From the NCBI GenBank assembly GCA_012934845.2, contig WNNJ02002806.1, positions 1 through 64,000 on the forward strand: DNA of 64,000 nucleotides. The letters run 5' to 3'. Shown piece after piece: positions 21,538-33,900 of this stretch. Position numbers and translations under genes: made by a program. This DNA is from Pomphorhynchus laevis. Lineage: Eukaryota > Acanthocephala > Palaeacanthocephala > Echinorhynchida > Pomphorhynchidae. A model generated the notes under the pieces. That model saw nothing but the letters and a program-made list of their open reading frames with translations, did no database searches and was not told the DNA's origin. Position 1 is the first letter of the stretch, and each line of letters begins with the position of its first letter.

Positions 21538-23847
21538 ACAAAATAATATAATCGTACAATAAATGTAAATAATAACAATAGAAAATATACATTAACCATA
21601 AACTTCATTAATAAATGTATAGATAACATAAATATAGCCGGACTTTTAAATAATTCTTTAAGTAAAGAAATAATAGGGTCAGATTTAAGTAAATATATTC
21701 CTAAAATAAGGTATAAACTCCTACCACCATTAGGACGAAAAATTTGTAATTATAATAAAGAATTAAAATCAATATGTAACGATAATATTAGAAACATAAT
21801 GGAAACAGAATGCAATTGTAAAAGTCTTAGTTTTGATAAAATAAATGAACATATATGTACCCATAATCTAGAATTAATTGAAAATTGTGAATTAAGAAAG
21901 CTGCTATCAAAAGGGTATAAATATAGATTAAATAATAACAACGACAAAAATAAAATTTACAATTCGTTATATAATAACTTAAATGATTACTTTAGTAAGC
22001 TGATTAATAGTGAAAGCTCGAATATATCTAAGATAAAAATTTGGAAAGATTATATATTTGATAAAATTAAAAATAAAATGAAAATAACAAACAATTATAA
22101 AAGGAAAGATAAAATTAATAAAGATATGTATAAAGAACTTACTAAATTAAAGGATAACTATATAATAACAACTATTGATAAAGCTAGTAATAACTTTGTC
22201 TTCATATGCAAAAAGCTTTATTATGATATACTAATGAAAGAGGTTAATTCTAATGATTTAAATGTAAATCCAACATATGAACGTAGTGAGTTGAGTTTAG
22301 AAACAATTATTACAAGTCACTGTTCTATAATGGATATAAAAGGGTATAAAGGTTGAATTAGATAATAAAACTATACCTATATTATATTGGAATCCAAAAT
22401 TACATAAAAATCCAATAAAACCTAGGTTCATATGTAGTGCGTTTAAATGTACATTAAAACCACTTTCTGTTTATATGAATAAAATACTTAAAGTAATTAA
22501 AGCACATTTTAAAAAATATTGCAAGGTAATCGAAATTAATACTGGTATAAAACACTATTTCAGTATTAATTCTACAAAAGAATTTTTAGAACAGACAAAA
22601 GGAATAAATTTTCAAAATATAAATACATACGATTTTAGTACGCTTTATACAAATCTAGATTTAGTAGATATTAAAGAAGCGTTAGTAAAATTAATTAATC
22701 TTATATTCGGAAAAAGATATACATATATATGTTATAATAATTATAACGCCTATCTAACAAAAATTAAACCATCAAATAAATATAAATATATGGATAAAAT
22801 TGAATTAATAGAATCCTTAAATATTTTGATAAATCAAAATTATTTAAAAGTAGGGACATCTATATTTAGACAAGTAAAAGGTGTTCCAATGGGTGGTAAT
22901 AGTAGCCCAATTATAGCTGACTTGTTTTTAAGCTTTATAGAATATGAATTTGTTCATAACTGTGTAAAAACTAAATCTAAACAATATAAATATATGAAAT
23001 ATATGTTTCGATACATTGATGATATATGTGTATTTAATTCTAATAATTTTTATTCAATTAGTGAGCACATTTATCCAGAAAGCCTTATTCTTAACAAAAC
23101 CAATATTAATGATAAAGAAGGTGTATATCTAGATATGAACATTAAATTAACATTAACTAAAACTACTATTAATTTATATCGTAAAGATGACATATTTAAA
23201 TTTACAAGAAACATATTTTTGCATGAGCATTCATGCATACCATATAATATAAAATATAATACATTAAATAATGAAATTTTAAGAATTGCAACAATATGTA
23301 ATGATATTGGCTTTCTTCAAAATCATTTAAATAATTTAATAGATACATATTTTAAACTAGGTTACTATAAAAATAACATCAAGCAGAAAATAGTAAAATA
23401 TATAAATCAACACAATAATATAAAGAATAAATTTAAACTCTTAAGTGGCAAATTTTTATGGATGGATAATAAATAATATACTTTGCATTAGAATAAGATA
23501 CTAGATAGTTATTTCAGAGGAAATACATCATTAGCATGTATTTGGCCCCGCTGCTATGTTGGGTAGAGGAGTTAGGGGCCGAAACCTGATAGCATAGCAG
23601 TTCCTCCTGATGACCTCTAATTCTTATTCTGATACAACGTCTGTTATTTATTAGTCAATTCATAAAAATGACGTTTATTTTAAATTTTATTTTTTATTTT
23701 ATTTTTTTAACTTGATTTAAATTATAGAAAATCTAAAAACAATTATTAATTTTATTATTTAATTATTAAATTTTGATTTAGCATTATTATGTTTTGTTTA
23801 TTTTATAATTATATTAAATACGTAGACTCAGTTAGCTGATTTAATTT
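21538..23847 (+). mobile_element. Penelope-like element, copy B (longest copy)
   Basis: The fullest copy of the family here. An N-terminal frame is open from about 21552 (first ATG 21799) to 22356 and contains ICNYN, a CNCK pair, the LRKLLSKGYKYR block typical of PLE proteins and the DKASNNF block. The RT frame runs to 23476 with YDFSTLYTNL, KGVPMGGNSSPIIADLF and YIDDI. About one break separates the two frames. The N terminus is probably cut short and no GIY-YIG domain is visible. The 3' region has the pseudoknot RNA and about 240 bp of AT-rich sequence ending in GATTTAATTT. Codon use is extremely AT-rich, like the surrounding satellite. Confidence 0.88.
23544..23608 (+). ncRNA. PLE 3' structured RNA (pseudoknot), copy B
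   Basis: Same helices as in copy A: GGCCCC 23544-23549 with GGGGCC 23575-23580, and CTGCTATG 23551-23558 with CATAGCAG 23593-23600. It lies 70-130 nt after the RT stop codon. Confidence 0.7.
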
Positions 23848-25436
23848 ATTATCGTATGTATCATTGAGATTGCATCTAACAAGCATGATAACAAAAGACA
23901 GCATTTCATTGCAATAGTGCAAAATGTTAAATATGCAATACGTAAAAACGTCAACAGAAAACTATTCGCATACTATTTGCCACGTTTAAACTTTAATGAT
24001 AACTGAAAGCACTAATTAGTAGTATGATCCATCTTGATGACGTTACGGCTGTCTGCTTGACTTTTAAAAATAACATTTTCTACAAATTGCTTGATTTAAG
24101 CGCTAAAATTAAAGTAACTTAGAACTTGAATATAAACTACCTCTTTTGATTTAAGGCGTTTTAATGATGCAGCATTGTGTCATTTTATTATCCTTTAAAA
24201 GAATTTAAAATGTGTATGATTAAGATTACATCAAACATGCATGATACTAATTGTCATTGATTTCAATGGAATACTGAAATTTGTTCAGAACAGCTGTTGT
24301 TTAATAACTTATCAACACTATCGATTAGAATACCATTGGTCACATCTGAACTTTAAAGATAAACACAAGCACTCATTAGTAGTAGTAGCAATCTCGAATA
24401 CGTGTATACTAGCAGCTTTACTTTTGAAAAATATCATGTTCTCAAAATTTCCTCATTTGAACTGCTGAATTCTCGTAAACTAATAATCTGCTTTTTTTAT
24501 CATTTTTTATATCAGTCAATTTATTTGTTGCGTTGTAGTGTCATTCGTTAAATTATTAAAAAGATAATCGTATGTATCTTTGAGATTGCATTTAACAAAC
24601 ATTATGACAAGAGCCAACATTTCATTGGAATCTGACAAAATGTAAAAAGCTGCAATAGGTACAAAACATTAACAAATTACGATCAGCATACTATTTGTAA
24701 CGTCTAAACGTCAATAATAACTGAAAGCACTAATCAGTTGTAAAATCAATCTTGATGACTTTTTGGCTGTCTGCTAACTTTATAAAAATACCATGTTTTA
24801 AAAATTGCTTGATTTAAGCAGCGAAGTTATAACTTTAAATTTAAATATTAGACCATATCTATTTATATCTAGCATTTAAATGATGCGACATTTTGTCAAA
24901 TTATAATCCTTTTAAAGAATTTAGCATGCGTATGATCAAGATAGCATCGAACATGCATGATATTAATTGTCATAAATTTCAATTCAATACGGGATTATGT
25001 TTTAAGCTGCTGTTTTTAATAACTGAGCAACACTAACGATTAGAATACTATTATTCACATCTTAACGTTCAAGCTGAACACAAACAGTCATCTGTAGTAT
25101 GAACAATCTCGATGACGTTTCGGATGTCGCTTGACTCTAAAAAATAGCATGTTCTCCAAATTGCTTTATTCGAACTGAAGAATCCTCATAAACTAAAAAT
25201 CTGCTAGTTAGACTATCTCTATGTATATCAGTTAATTTATTTTTTGTGTTGTAGCGTCATTCGTTAAATTATTTTAAAGATTAACGTATGTATCTTTAAA
25301 ATTTAATTAAACAAGAAAAAACAAGAGTCAGTATTTCATTGGAATTAGACAAAATGTTCAAATATGTAGAAAAAGTCAACAGATTACGATCAGCATTATA
25401 TTTGTAACGTCTAATCGTCAATGATAACCGAAAGCA

Positions 25437-25710
25437 CTAGTCAGTAGTATGAGTCATTTTGATGACGTTTTAGCTGTCTTCTTGACTTTTTAGAACAAGC
25501 ATTTTATACAAAACGCTTAATTGTAGCGTAAAATTATAGTAACTTTAAACATGCACATTGACTATCTTTATTTATATAAAGAGTTTAAATGATGCGGCAT
25601 TGTGTCATTTAATTATCATTTAAAAGAATTTAGCATGTGGATGATTAAGATAGCATAAACATGCATGATCTTTATTGTTAAATAATTCAATTAAATATGG
25701 CAATATGTTT
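25437..25710 (+). repeat. Satellite A, start of higher-order repeat 4 (cut)
   Basis: The first monomer of a fourth repeat begins with the same variant as 10224, 14517 and 18801. It breaks off after about 275 bp, inside GCAATATGTTTC, where the T-rich satellite begins. Confidence 0.85.
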
Positions 25711-25826
25711 CGGCTATTTATTTATTAATATTTTTGCGTTTATTTACTAACATTTTTGCGTATTTTTTATTACTATTTTCATCTTATTTTTTATTAATAT
25801 TTTGGCGTGTTATATTTTTATTTTGA
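25711..25826 (+). repeat. T-rich satellite, left fragment
   Basis: About 116 bp that match 28329-28445 almost base for base. It is a displaced fragment of the T-rich array, cut off from it by the block at 25827-26265. Confidence 0.85.
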
Positions 25827-26085
25827 AAAAGGAAACGTCTTTAAAAAAGACTTCTACTGATTAGTTATACTCTCATGACATAAATGAAGTATAATATATT
25901 GATATGCAGTTATTTTTACATAACTCTATCATCTGTCTTCTACCATCTTGCACTGAGAGCACAGCTTATTCCCACACATAATCACGTGTCAATTTCACAG
26001 GGTATAAATACCTTGAAATTTGCTCTCCCAAACTCGTGCAAGCATCGCCACAAAGCAGGAAGGAAGACAGCAGAAATTGACAATC
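25827..26085. other. Unclassified block with TATA-like motif
   Basis: About 260 bp of normal base composition that match no other part of the window. It contains GGGTATAAATACC near 26000, a good TATA-box match, followed about 30 bp later by pyrimidine-rich sequence. No credible ORF is seen. It might be a solitary fragment of a mobile element or a promoter remnant; I cannot decide. Confidence 0.4.
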
Positions 26086-26265
26086 ATGATTAAGATTGCA
26101 TCAAACATGCATGATATTAATTGTCATGGATTTCATTGGAATACGGCAATATTTTATAAGCTGCTGTCGTTTAATAACAGATCAACACTAACGATTAGCA
26201 TACTATTGGTCATCTCTAAACATAAAAAATAAACACTTATCCGTAGTATGAGCAATCTTCTGCTC
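26086..26265 (+). repeat. Satellite A fragment
   Basis: About 180 bp of one satellite A monomer (ATTAAGATTGCATCAAACAT through AGTATGAGCAATCTT), moderately diverged, lying between the unclassified block and the T-rich array. Confidence 0.85.
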
Positions 26266-26269
26266 ATAT

Positions 26270-29260
26270 GAGAACACGCAATATTTTTGTGTATTCTTCA
26301 TTAATATTTTTGCATATTAATTTTTTATATTTTGGCATATTATTTAGTCACATTTTTGCGTATTTTTTCTATTTTTACGTATTTTTTGTTAATTCTTTTG
26401 AATATTATATTTATATATTTTGACCAATTGTTTGCTAATGTTTTTAACGTACTATTAAGTAATTTTCAGCAATTGTTTTAGTAATATTTTGGCCTTTTGT
26501 ATTCTTTTTATTTTATTGCAATATTTATCATTTTCTGCGAATTTATTATTACTATTGTTGCAAATTATTTTTTTATAGTTTAGCTTTATATTTTTTGATA
26601 TGTTTGCGTATTTTTTTTACTTTTTTGAATATTATTTATTAATATTTTGACATTTACTAACATTTTTGCGTATTTTTATTACTATTTGTGGCGTATTTTT
26701 TATTAATTTGTTGGCTTATAATATTTGTATATTTTGACCTGATATTTATCAATATTTTTGCGTACTATTTAATTTTTTTTAGCAATTTATTTACAAATAT
26801 TTTGATTGTTATTTTATTTTTTGTTTTGGTGTATTATTTATCATGTTGTGCGAATTTTTTATTACTATTTTGGCAAAATTTTTTATATTTTGGCTTTTTA
26901 TTTATTAATATTTTTTGCGTATTCTTTATTAATATTATTGCATATTATTTATTAATATTTTAGCATATTTTTTTCTAACATTTTTGCTCATTTTTTATTA
27001 CTATTTTTGGCGTATTTTTTATTAATTTTTTCACGTATTTTTTTTCATATTTTGACATAATCTATATTTATATTTGTGTTTACTATTTAGTAATTTTCAG
27101 CAATTTATTCAGTAATATTTAGGCCTTTTATAAACTTTCCATTTTGTTGTATTAGTTATCAATTTTGAGAACTTTTAATTACTATTTTTGCGATTGTTTT
27201 AATATTAAATTTCTTTTTTTATATTTTTGCCTTTTATTTTACTTTTTTGCATATTATTTATCTATATTTTAGCATATTATATACTAACATTTTTGCGTAA
27301 TTTGTTACTATTTTCATTTTATTTTTTATAAATATATTGCGTAATTTTTTTTTTAATTTTGACCTGATATTTATTAATATTTTGGCGTACCATTTAATAA
27401 ATTTTGAGAATTGTTTACAAATATTTTGGTTTTTATTTTATTTTTTTGTTGTATTATTTATTATGTTGTGCGATTTTTTTTACTATTTTGGCATATATTT
27501 TCTTTGTATTTTGCTTATTTATATTAATATGTTTGCGTATTCTTCATTAATATTTTTGCATATTATTTATTAATATTTTGGCATATATTTTTCTAACATT
27601 TATGCCTAATTTTTTACTATATTTGGCGTATCTTTCATTAATTGTTTGGCCTGTGATACGTTTATATTTTGACATATTATTTATTAATATTTTTGCAGAT
27701 TTTTTTTAATATATTGGCTTTATATTAATTACTTTATTTGCGTATTTTTAATTACTTTTGTTTTGCATATTATTTATTAATATTTTGGCATATTATTTAC
27801 TATTTTTTGCCTATTTTTTGTTACTATTTTTACCGAATTGTTTTAATATTTTGGCGTACTATATTTAAATATTTTGACATATCATTTATTTATATTTATG
27901 CGTATTATTTAGTAATTTTTAGCAATTTTTTACTAATATATTGGCGTTTATTGTATTTTTTAGATGTATTATTTGTTATTTTTTTGCATTTTTATTAATA
28001 TTTTTGCATATTTTTTTAAATTCCGGCTTTATTTTTATTAATATTTTGGCTTTTTTTAATTACATTTTTTTCATGTTATTTATATTGTTGCAGTTTATTT
28101 ACTAACATTTTTGTGTATTTTTTATTACTGTTTTTGGCGTATTTGTTATAATTTTTTTGGCGTATTTTATTTTATTATATTTTAATATTTTAACATATTA
28201 TTTGTTTATATCTGTGCGTACTATTTAGTAATTTTCAGCAATTTATTGGCCTTTATATACTTTTAATTTTATTGTATTATTTATCATTTTTTCGAATTTT
28301 TTATTACTATTTTTGCATATTTTTTAATTTCGGCTATTTATTTATTAATATTTTTGCGTTTATTTACTAACATTTTTGCGTATTTTTTATTACTATTTTC
28401 ACCTTTTTTTTATTAATATTTTGGCGTGTTATATTTTTATTTTGACAAATTATTTATTCAAATTTTTGAGTATTTTTTTTAATTTTTAGCAATATTTTTC
28501 TCTTTTTTAGCTTATTTTGTATTTTTCCAATTAGGTTTATTATTTGTTATTTTTTTGCGAATTTTTTCTAACTTTTTTTTCATTTTTTTAATATTTTGGC
28601 TTCATATTTTAAATATTTTGGCCTTTCTTAATACTTTTTTTGCATTATATTTATTAATATTTTGCATATTATTTGCTAACATTTTTGCGTATGTTTTATT
28701 ACAATTGTTTAGGTATTTTTTTATTAATTTTTTAGCGTATTATGTTTTAATATTTGACATATTATTTATTAATATTTTTGAGTACTATTTAATAATTTTC
28801 AGCAATTTTTTTATAAAAATTTTAGCTTTTATTTTTTTTTGTTTTGGTGTATTCTTTGTCATTGTTTGCGAATTTTTTTAAATTTTATTGCAAATTATTT
28901 TTTAATATTTTGGATTTATATTTATTCATATTTTTGCGTATTTTTTATTGCTTTTATTGCATATTAATTTTTAATACTTTGTCATATTTTTTAATCACAT
29001 TTTTGCGTATCTTTTATTACTTTGTTAACGTATTATATTTATATATTTTGACCTATTTTTTTAATATTTTTAACGTACTATTTAGTAATTTTCAGCAATT
29101 TGTTAAGTAATATTTTGGCCTTGTATATACTTTTTATTTTGTTGTATTATTTATCATTTTTTGCGAATTTTGTTTACTATTTTTGCAGATTATTTTTTAA
29201 TATTTTGGCTTCATATTTTTTATTATTTTTGCGTATTTTTAATTACTTTTCTTTTGCATT
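26270..29260 (+). repeat. T-rich satellite with ~24-bp subunits and ~310-bp period
   Basis: Degenerate units such as TATTTTTGCGTATTTTTTAT repeat about every 24 bp. A marker block, AATTTTCAGCAATTT, recurs near 26466, 26785, 27090, 27405, 27920, 28230, 28480, 28795 and 29090, giving a larger period of about 310 bp with some irregular steps. The + strand is strongly T-rich throughout. The long Phe/Tyr/Ile-rich ORFs here (for example 26688-26963 and 28555-28881) are artefacts of this composition. Confidence 0.85.
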
Positions 29261-30830
29261 TTTGTGTCGTTTTTTTCCTCTACAAGAATTTGGCATATGT
29301 ATGATAATGATAGCATCAAACATGCATAATATTAATTGTCTATGATTTCAATAGAATACGGCCATATGTTTTAAGCTGCTGTCGTTTATATACTGATCAA
29401 CACTAACAATTAGCATACTATTGGTCACCTCACAACGTCGAAGATGAACACAAGCAATCATCTGTAGTATGAGCAATCTCGATTACGTTTTGGCTGTATG
29501 CTAGACTTTTGAAAAATTACATGTTCAATAAATAGCTTAATTCGAACTGCTGAATTCTGTAAACAACAAATTTGCTTGTCAGACAATCTCCATTAATATT
29601 AACAATTGATTTGTAGCCTCATAGTTTTATTCGTTGAATTTTTTGAAAGATTTTCATACGTATTACTGAGATTGCATTAAACAAGCATGATAACAAGAGT
29701 CAGCATTTCATTGGAATAGGGCAAAATATTTAATGCTGCAATAGTTTAAACTAGTCTACAGATAACAATCAGCATACTATTTGTCATGTCAATACGTCAA
29801 TGATGACCGGAAGCACTAATCAGCAGTATGATCTATCTTGATGACGTTTTGGCTGTCTGCTTGACTTTTGAAAAATAGCATTTTCTATAAGTTTCTTAAT
29901 TTTATCGGCAAAATTAAAGTAAACTTAAAACCTGCTTATTAGAACATCTCTATTTTTATAAGGCTTTTTGATGATGCGGCATTGTGTTCATTTTATTGTT
30001 CTTTAAAGGAATTTGGCATGTGAATTATTAAGATTCCATCAACCATGCATGATATTAATTGTCATGAATTTTAATAGAATACGGCAATATGTTTTAAGCT
30101 GCTTTCGTTTAACATCTGATTAGCAATTACGATAAGTAAACTATTGCTCACCTCTAAACTTCAAAGAGGAACACAAGCACTTATCTTTAGTATGAGCTAT
30201 GTTGATGACGTTTTGGCTGCCTGCCATACTTTTGAAAAATATTATATTCACATAATAGCCTTATTCGAAATGCTGAATTCTCGTAAACTCTAAATTTGCA
30301 TTTCAGACCATCTCTATTGTTATCAATCAATAATTTTTTTTGCGTCATAGTGTCATTCGTTAAGTTATATAAACATTATCGTATGTATATTTAAGATTGC
30401 ATTAAACAAGCATGATAAAAAGAGTCAGCATTTTATTGGAATACGGCAAAATGTTAAAAGCTGCAATTGTTAAAAAACGTCAACAGAATACGATCAGCAA
30501 ACTATTTGTCACGTCAGAACTTCAATGCTGATCGGAAGCATCACTTTGTAGTTCATGTTTTTTTGATGACGTATTTGCTGTCTGCTTGACTTTTGAAAAA
30601 TAGCATTTTCAATAAATTGCTTAATTTTAGCGGCAAAATTAATGTCAACCTAAAACTTGCTTATTAGACAATCTATATTTATATTAGGTGTTTTAATGAT
30701 GCAGCATTGTGTCATTTTTTTAGCTTTCATAAGAATTTGGCATGTGTATGATGTAGATAGCATCAAACATGCATATTAATTGTTATGGATTTCAATAGAA
30801 TACGCCAATGTGTGCTAAGCTCTTGTCGTG
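29261..30830 (+). repeat. Satellite A, diverged edge monomers
   Basis: About four monomers with satellite A landmarks (CATCAAACATGCATGATA, TTGATGACGTTTTGGCTG, CATTTCATTGGAATA) that are more diverged than in the main array. They form the right-hand edge of satellite A before satellite B begins. Confidence 0.85.
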
Positions 30831-30832
30831 CT

Positions 30833-30854
30833 TAGCAAGACAGCAGTCTTGCTA
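30833..30854. repeat. Small hairpin at satellite A/B junction
   Basis: Perfect 9-bp arms TAGCAAGAC / GTCTTGCTA around AGCA. It is directly preceded by GCTAAGC...GCTTAGC (7-bp arms). Several nested hairpins thus mark the junction. Confidence 0.85.
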
Positions 30855-30953
30855 TGCCGTATCGTCATCACAATGATTTATGAGTGGTAGATCCCTCCCA
30901 CTACTGTGGGAGGGATCTAGCACTGATAAATCATTGTGATGACAATACGGCAT
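30854..30953. repeat. 48-bp fold-back repeat at left end of satellite B
   Basis: Arms of 48 bp (30854-30901 and 30906-30953) differ at about 3 positions and enclose a 4-nt loop (TACT). The right arm is a normal satellite B monomer segment covering the ribozyme core. The left arm is its inverted copy. The array therefore starts with a snap-back of its own ribozyme region. Confidence 0.92.
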
Positions 30954-33900
30954 TTATCATTCTTTCGCTACTGGTTCTTATGTTTTACAAAAAATTTACG
31001 CGAAATGGTCTCATTATCTTTTAAAAAAGTAGCCGATTTAAAAGAGATCTGCGCTGACATTTGGCAAAACTTTGTCTAAGGATTCTTTTTAATAAAGCTG
31101 TAGTCTTGATTTAGAACTCTATGTTGTTACTAGAAAATTTTTTAGTACATCATTTACATTGATTTATTCATTGAGTGCCTTCTGCCAGTTCTCCTCTGCA
31201 TGCCGTAGACGGAGGGATCTGGCACTAATGAGTGATTGTGATGGCAAAACAGAATTTGTTATCCTCTCGCGTTTGACTTACATGTTGTACAAGAAATTCA
31301 TGCGAAATGGTCTCACTATCCTTAAATATAAGGTGGCAGTACAAAATGAGACCTGCGCTGGCTTTTTCCAGTGCTTTTGCTAATGATCCTTATTGGTAAA
31401 GCTGTAGTACTTCATTACTACTCTATAATATTACTAGAAAATTTTATAGAACATCATTCGCATTGATTTATTTATTGTTTGACGTCTGCAATTCCTCCTC
31501 TGCATCCAGTAGTTTGAGGGATCTGCGACTGTGAGTCATTGAGATGACAAAACGGCATTCGTCATACTTTCACGTCTGGCTTACATGTTATAAAGGAAAT
31601 TCACGCAAAATGGTCTAACTCTCCCTGAATAAAAGTTAGCCAATATTAAAAATACCTACGCTAGCATTTGTCAGTTCTTTTGCTTATGATCCTTTTTGGT
31701 GAAGCTATACTACGGATTTAGTACTCTATGATGTTATTAGAAAATTTTCTAGTACATTATTCACATTGATTCATTCATTAATTGCCGTCTACCAGTCTTT
31801 CTCTGCATCCAGTAGTAGGAAGGGGGATCTTGCACTGATTAGTCGTTGTGACGACAAAACGGCATATGTCATTCTTTCGCGTCTAGCTTACATGTTTTAC
31901 AAGAAACTCACGCGGAATGGTCTTACTCCCTTTAAATAAAAGTAAGCCGATATTAGAGAGACCTGCGCTTTGCATTTGCCAGGGCTTTTGAAAATGATCC
32001 TTTTTGGTGAAGATGTAGTACTGAATTAGTACTCTATGATGTAACAAGAAAATAATCTAAATCATCATTTACATTGATTCATTCATTGATTGCCGTCTGC
32101 CAGTCTTCCTTTGCATCCAGTAGTGGAAGAGATCTAGACTGATGAGTATTTGTGATGACGAAACGGCATTCGTCATTCTTTCGCGACTGGCTTACTTGTA
32201 TTAAAAAATTTACTCCGAATTGTCTCACTCTCCTAAACCAAAAGCTAGCCGATATTAAAGAGACCTGCGCTAGCGTTTGCCAGTGCTTTTGCTAATGATC
32301 CTTTTTGGTGAAACTGTAGTACGGATTTAGTACGCTATGATGTGACTAGAAAATTTTCTAGTACATTATTCACATTGATTCATATTTTAATTGTCGACTG
32401 CCAATCCTCCTCTGCATCACATGCTGGAACGGATCTAACACTGATGAGTCATTGTGATGAGAAAACAGCATTCGTCATTTTTTCGCGTCTCGCTTACATG
32501 TTTTTCAAGAAATTCACGCGGAATGGCCTAACTCTCCTAAAACAAAAGTTAGCCGACATTAACGAGACCTGTGCTGGAATTTGTCAGTGGTTTTGCTAAT
32601 AATCCTTGTTGATAAGGCTGTAGTACTGATTGAGTACTCTATAATGTTACTAGAAAATTTTCTAGTACATCATTTACATTGATTTATTCATCGATTGCCG
32701 TCTGACAATCCTCCCTAGCATCCAGTAGTGAGAGGGATCTGGCACTGTAGAGTCATTGTGATGACGAAACGGCATTCGTCATTATTTCCCGTCTAGCTTA
32801 CATGTTTTACAAGAAATTCACGAGGAATGATCTAACTATCTTTAAATAAAAGTTAGCCGATATTTTAGCGACCTGCGCTGGCGTTTGCCAGTGCTTTTGC
32901 TAATTATTCTTTTTGGTGAAGCTGTAGTACTGATTTAGTACTCTATGATGTTACTACAATATTTTCTAGCACATCATTCACACTGATTCATTCATTTTTG
33001 TCATGCCAGTCTTCCTGTGCATCTAGTAGTAGGAGGGATCTGGCATTGATAAGTCATTTTGATGACGACACGGCATTCGTCAATTTTTTTGCGTCTAACT
33101 TACATGTTTTACAAAAAATTCACGCGGAATGCTCTCGCGTTTCTTAAATAAAAGTTAGCCGATTTTAAAGAAACCTGCGTTGTCATTTGCCAGTGCTTTT
33201 GCTAAGATGCTTTTTGGTGAAGCTTTAGTAATAAATTAGTACTCTATGATGTTACTAGAAAAATTTTTAGTACATCATTCACATTGATTGATTCATTTAT
33301 TGCCATCTGCCAGTCCTTTTCTTCTTCAAGTATTTGGAGGTATCTTGCACTGCTAAGTCATTGTCATGACGAAAAGGCATTCGTAATTCTTTCGGGTCTG
33401 TTTTACATGTTTTACAAGAAATTTACGCGGAATAGTCTCACTCTCCTTAAATAAAAGTTAGCCGATATAAAAGAGACATGCGCTAGCATTTGCCAGTGCT
33501 GTTAATAAGATCCTTTTTGGTCAAGCTGTAGTACTGAATTAGTACTCTTTGATGTTACTAGAAAATTTTCTAGTACATCATTCACATTGATTCATTCGTT
33601 GATTGCCATCTGACAGTTCTTTTCTTCTTCCAGTATTTGGATGTATCTTGCACTGCTGAGTCATTGTCATGACGAGGAGGAACTCGTAATTCTTTCGGAT
33701 CTGCCTTACATGTTTTACAAAAAATTCACGCGGAATGGTCTTGCATTTCTTAAAAAAGCGTTAGCCGATATTAAAGAAACCTGCAGTGCAATTTGACAGT
33801 GCTTTTGCTAATGATCATTTTTGCTGAAGCTGATGTAATGAATTAGTACTCTATAATCTTACTAGAAAATTTTCTAGTACATCATTCTATCTGATTCATT

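Larger units (their letters stand above)
18801..25436 (+). repeat. Satellite A, higher-order repeat 3, split by PLE B
   Basis: Starts 4284 bp after repeat 2. Without PLE B (about 2.3 kb) its length is again about 4.3 kb. The satellite sequence continues across the PLE (left flank ends near 21520, right flank resumes at 23848), so the PLE inserted after this repeat was formed. Confidence 0.88.

Noticed and set aside
25990-26060. TATAAATA motif as a functional promoter
   Set aside because: No gene follows within the window; a fragment of satellite A lies directly downstream. Recorded only as a motif.
26688-29345. Hydrophobic Phe/Tyr/Ile-rich ORFs that look like membrane proteins
   Set aside because: They follow from the T-rich tandem repeat; all three frames give similar peptides.
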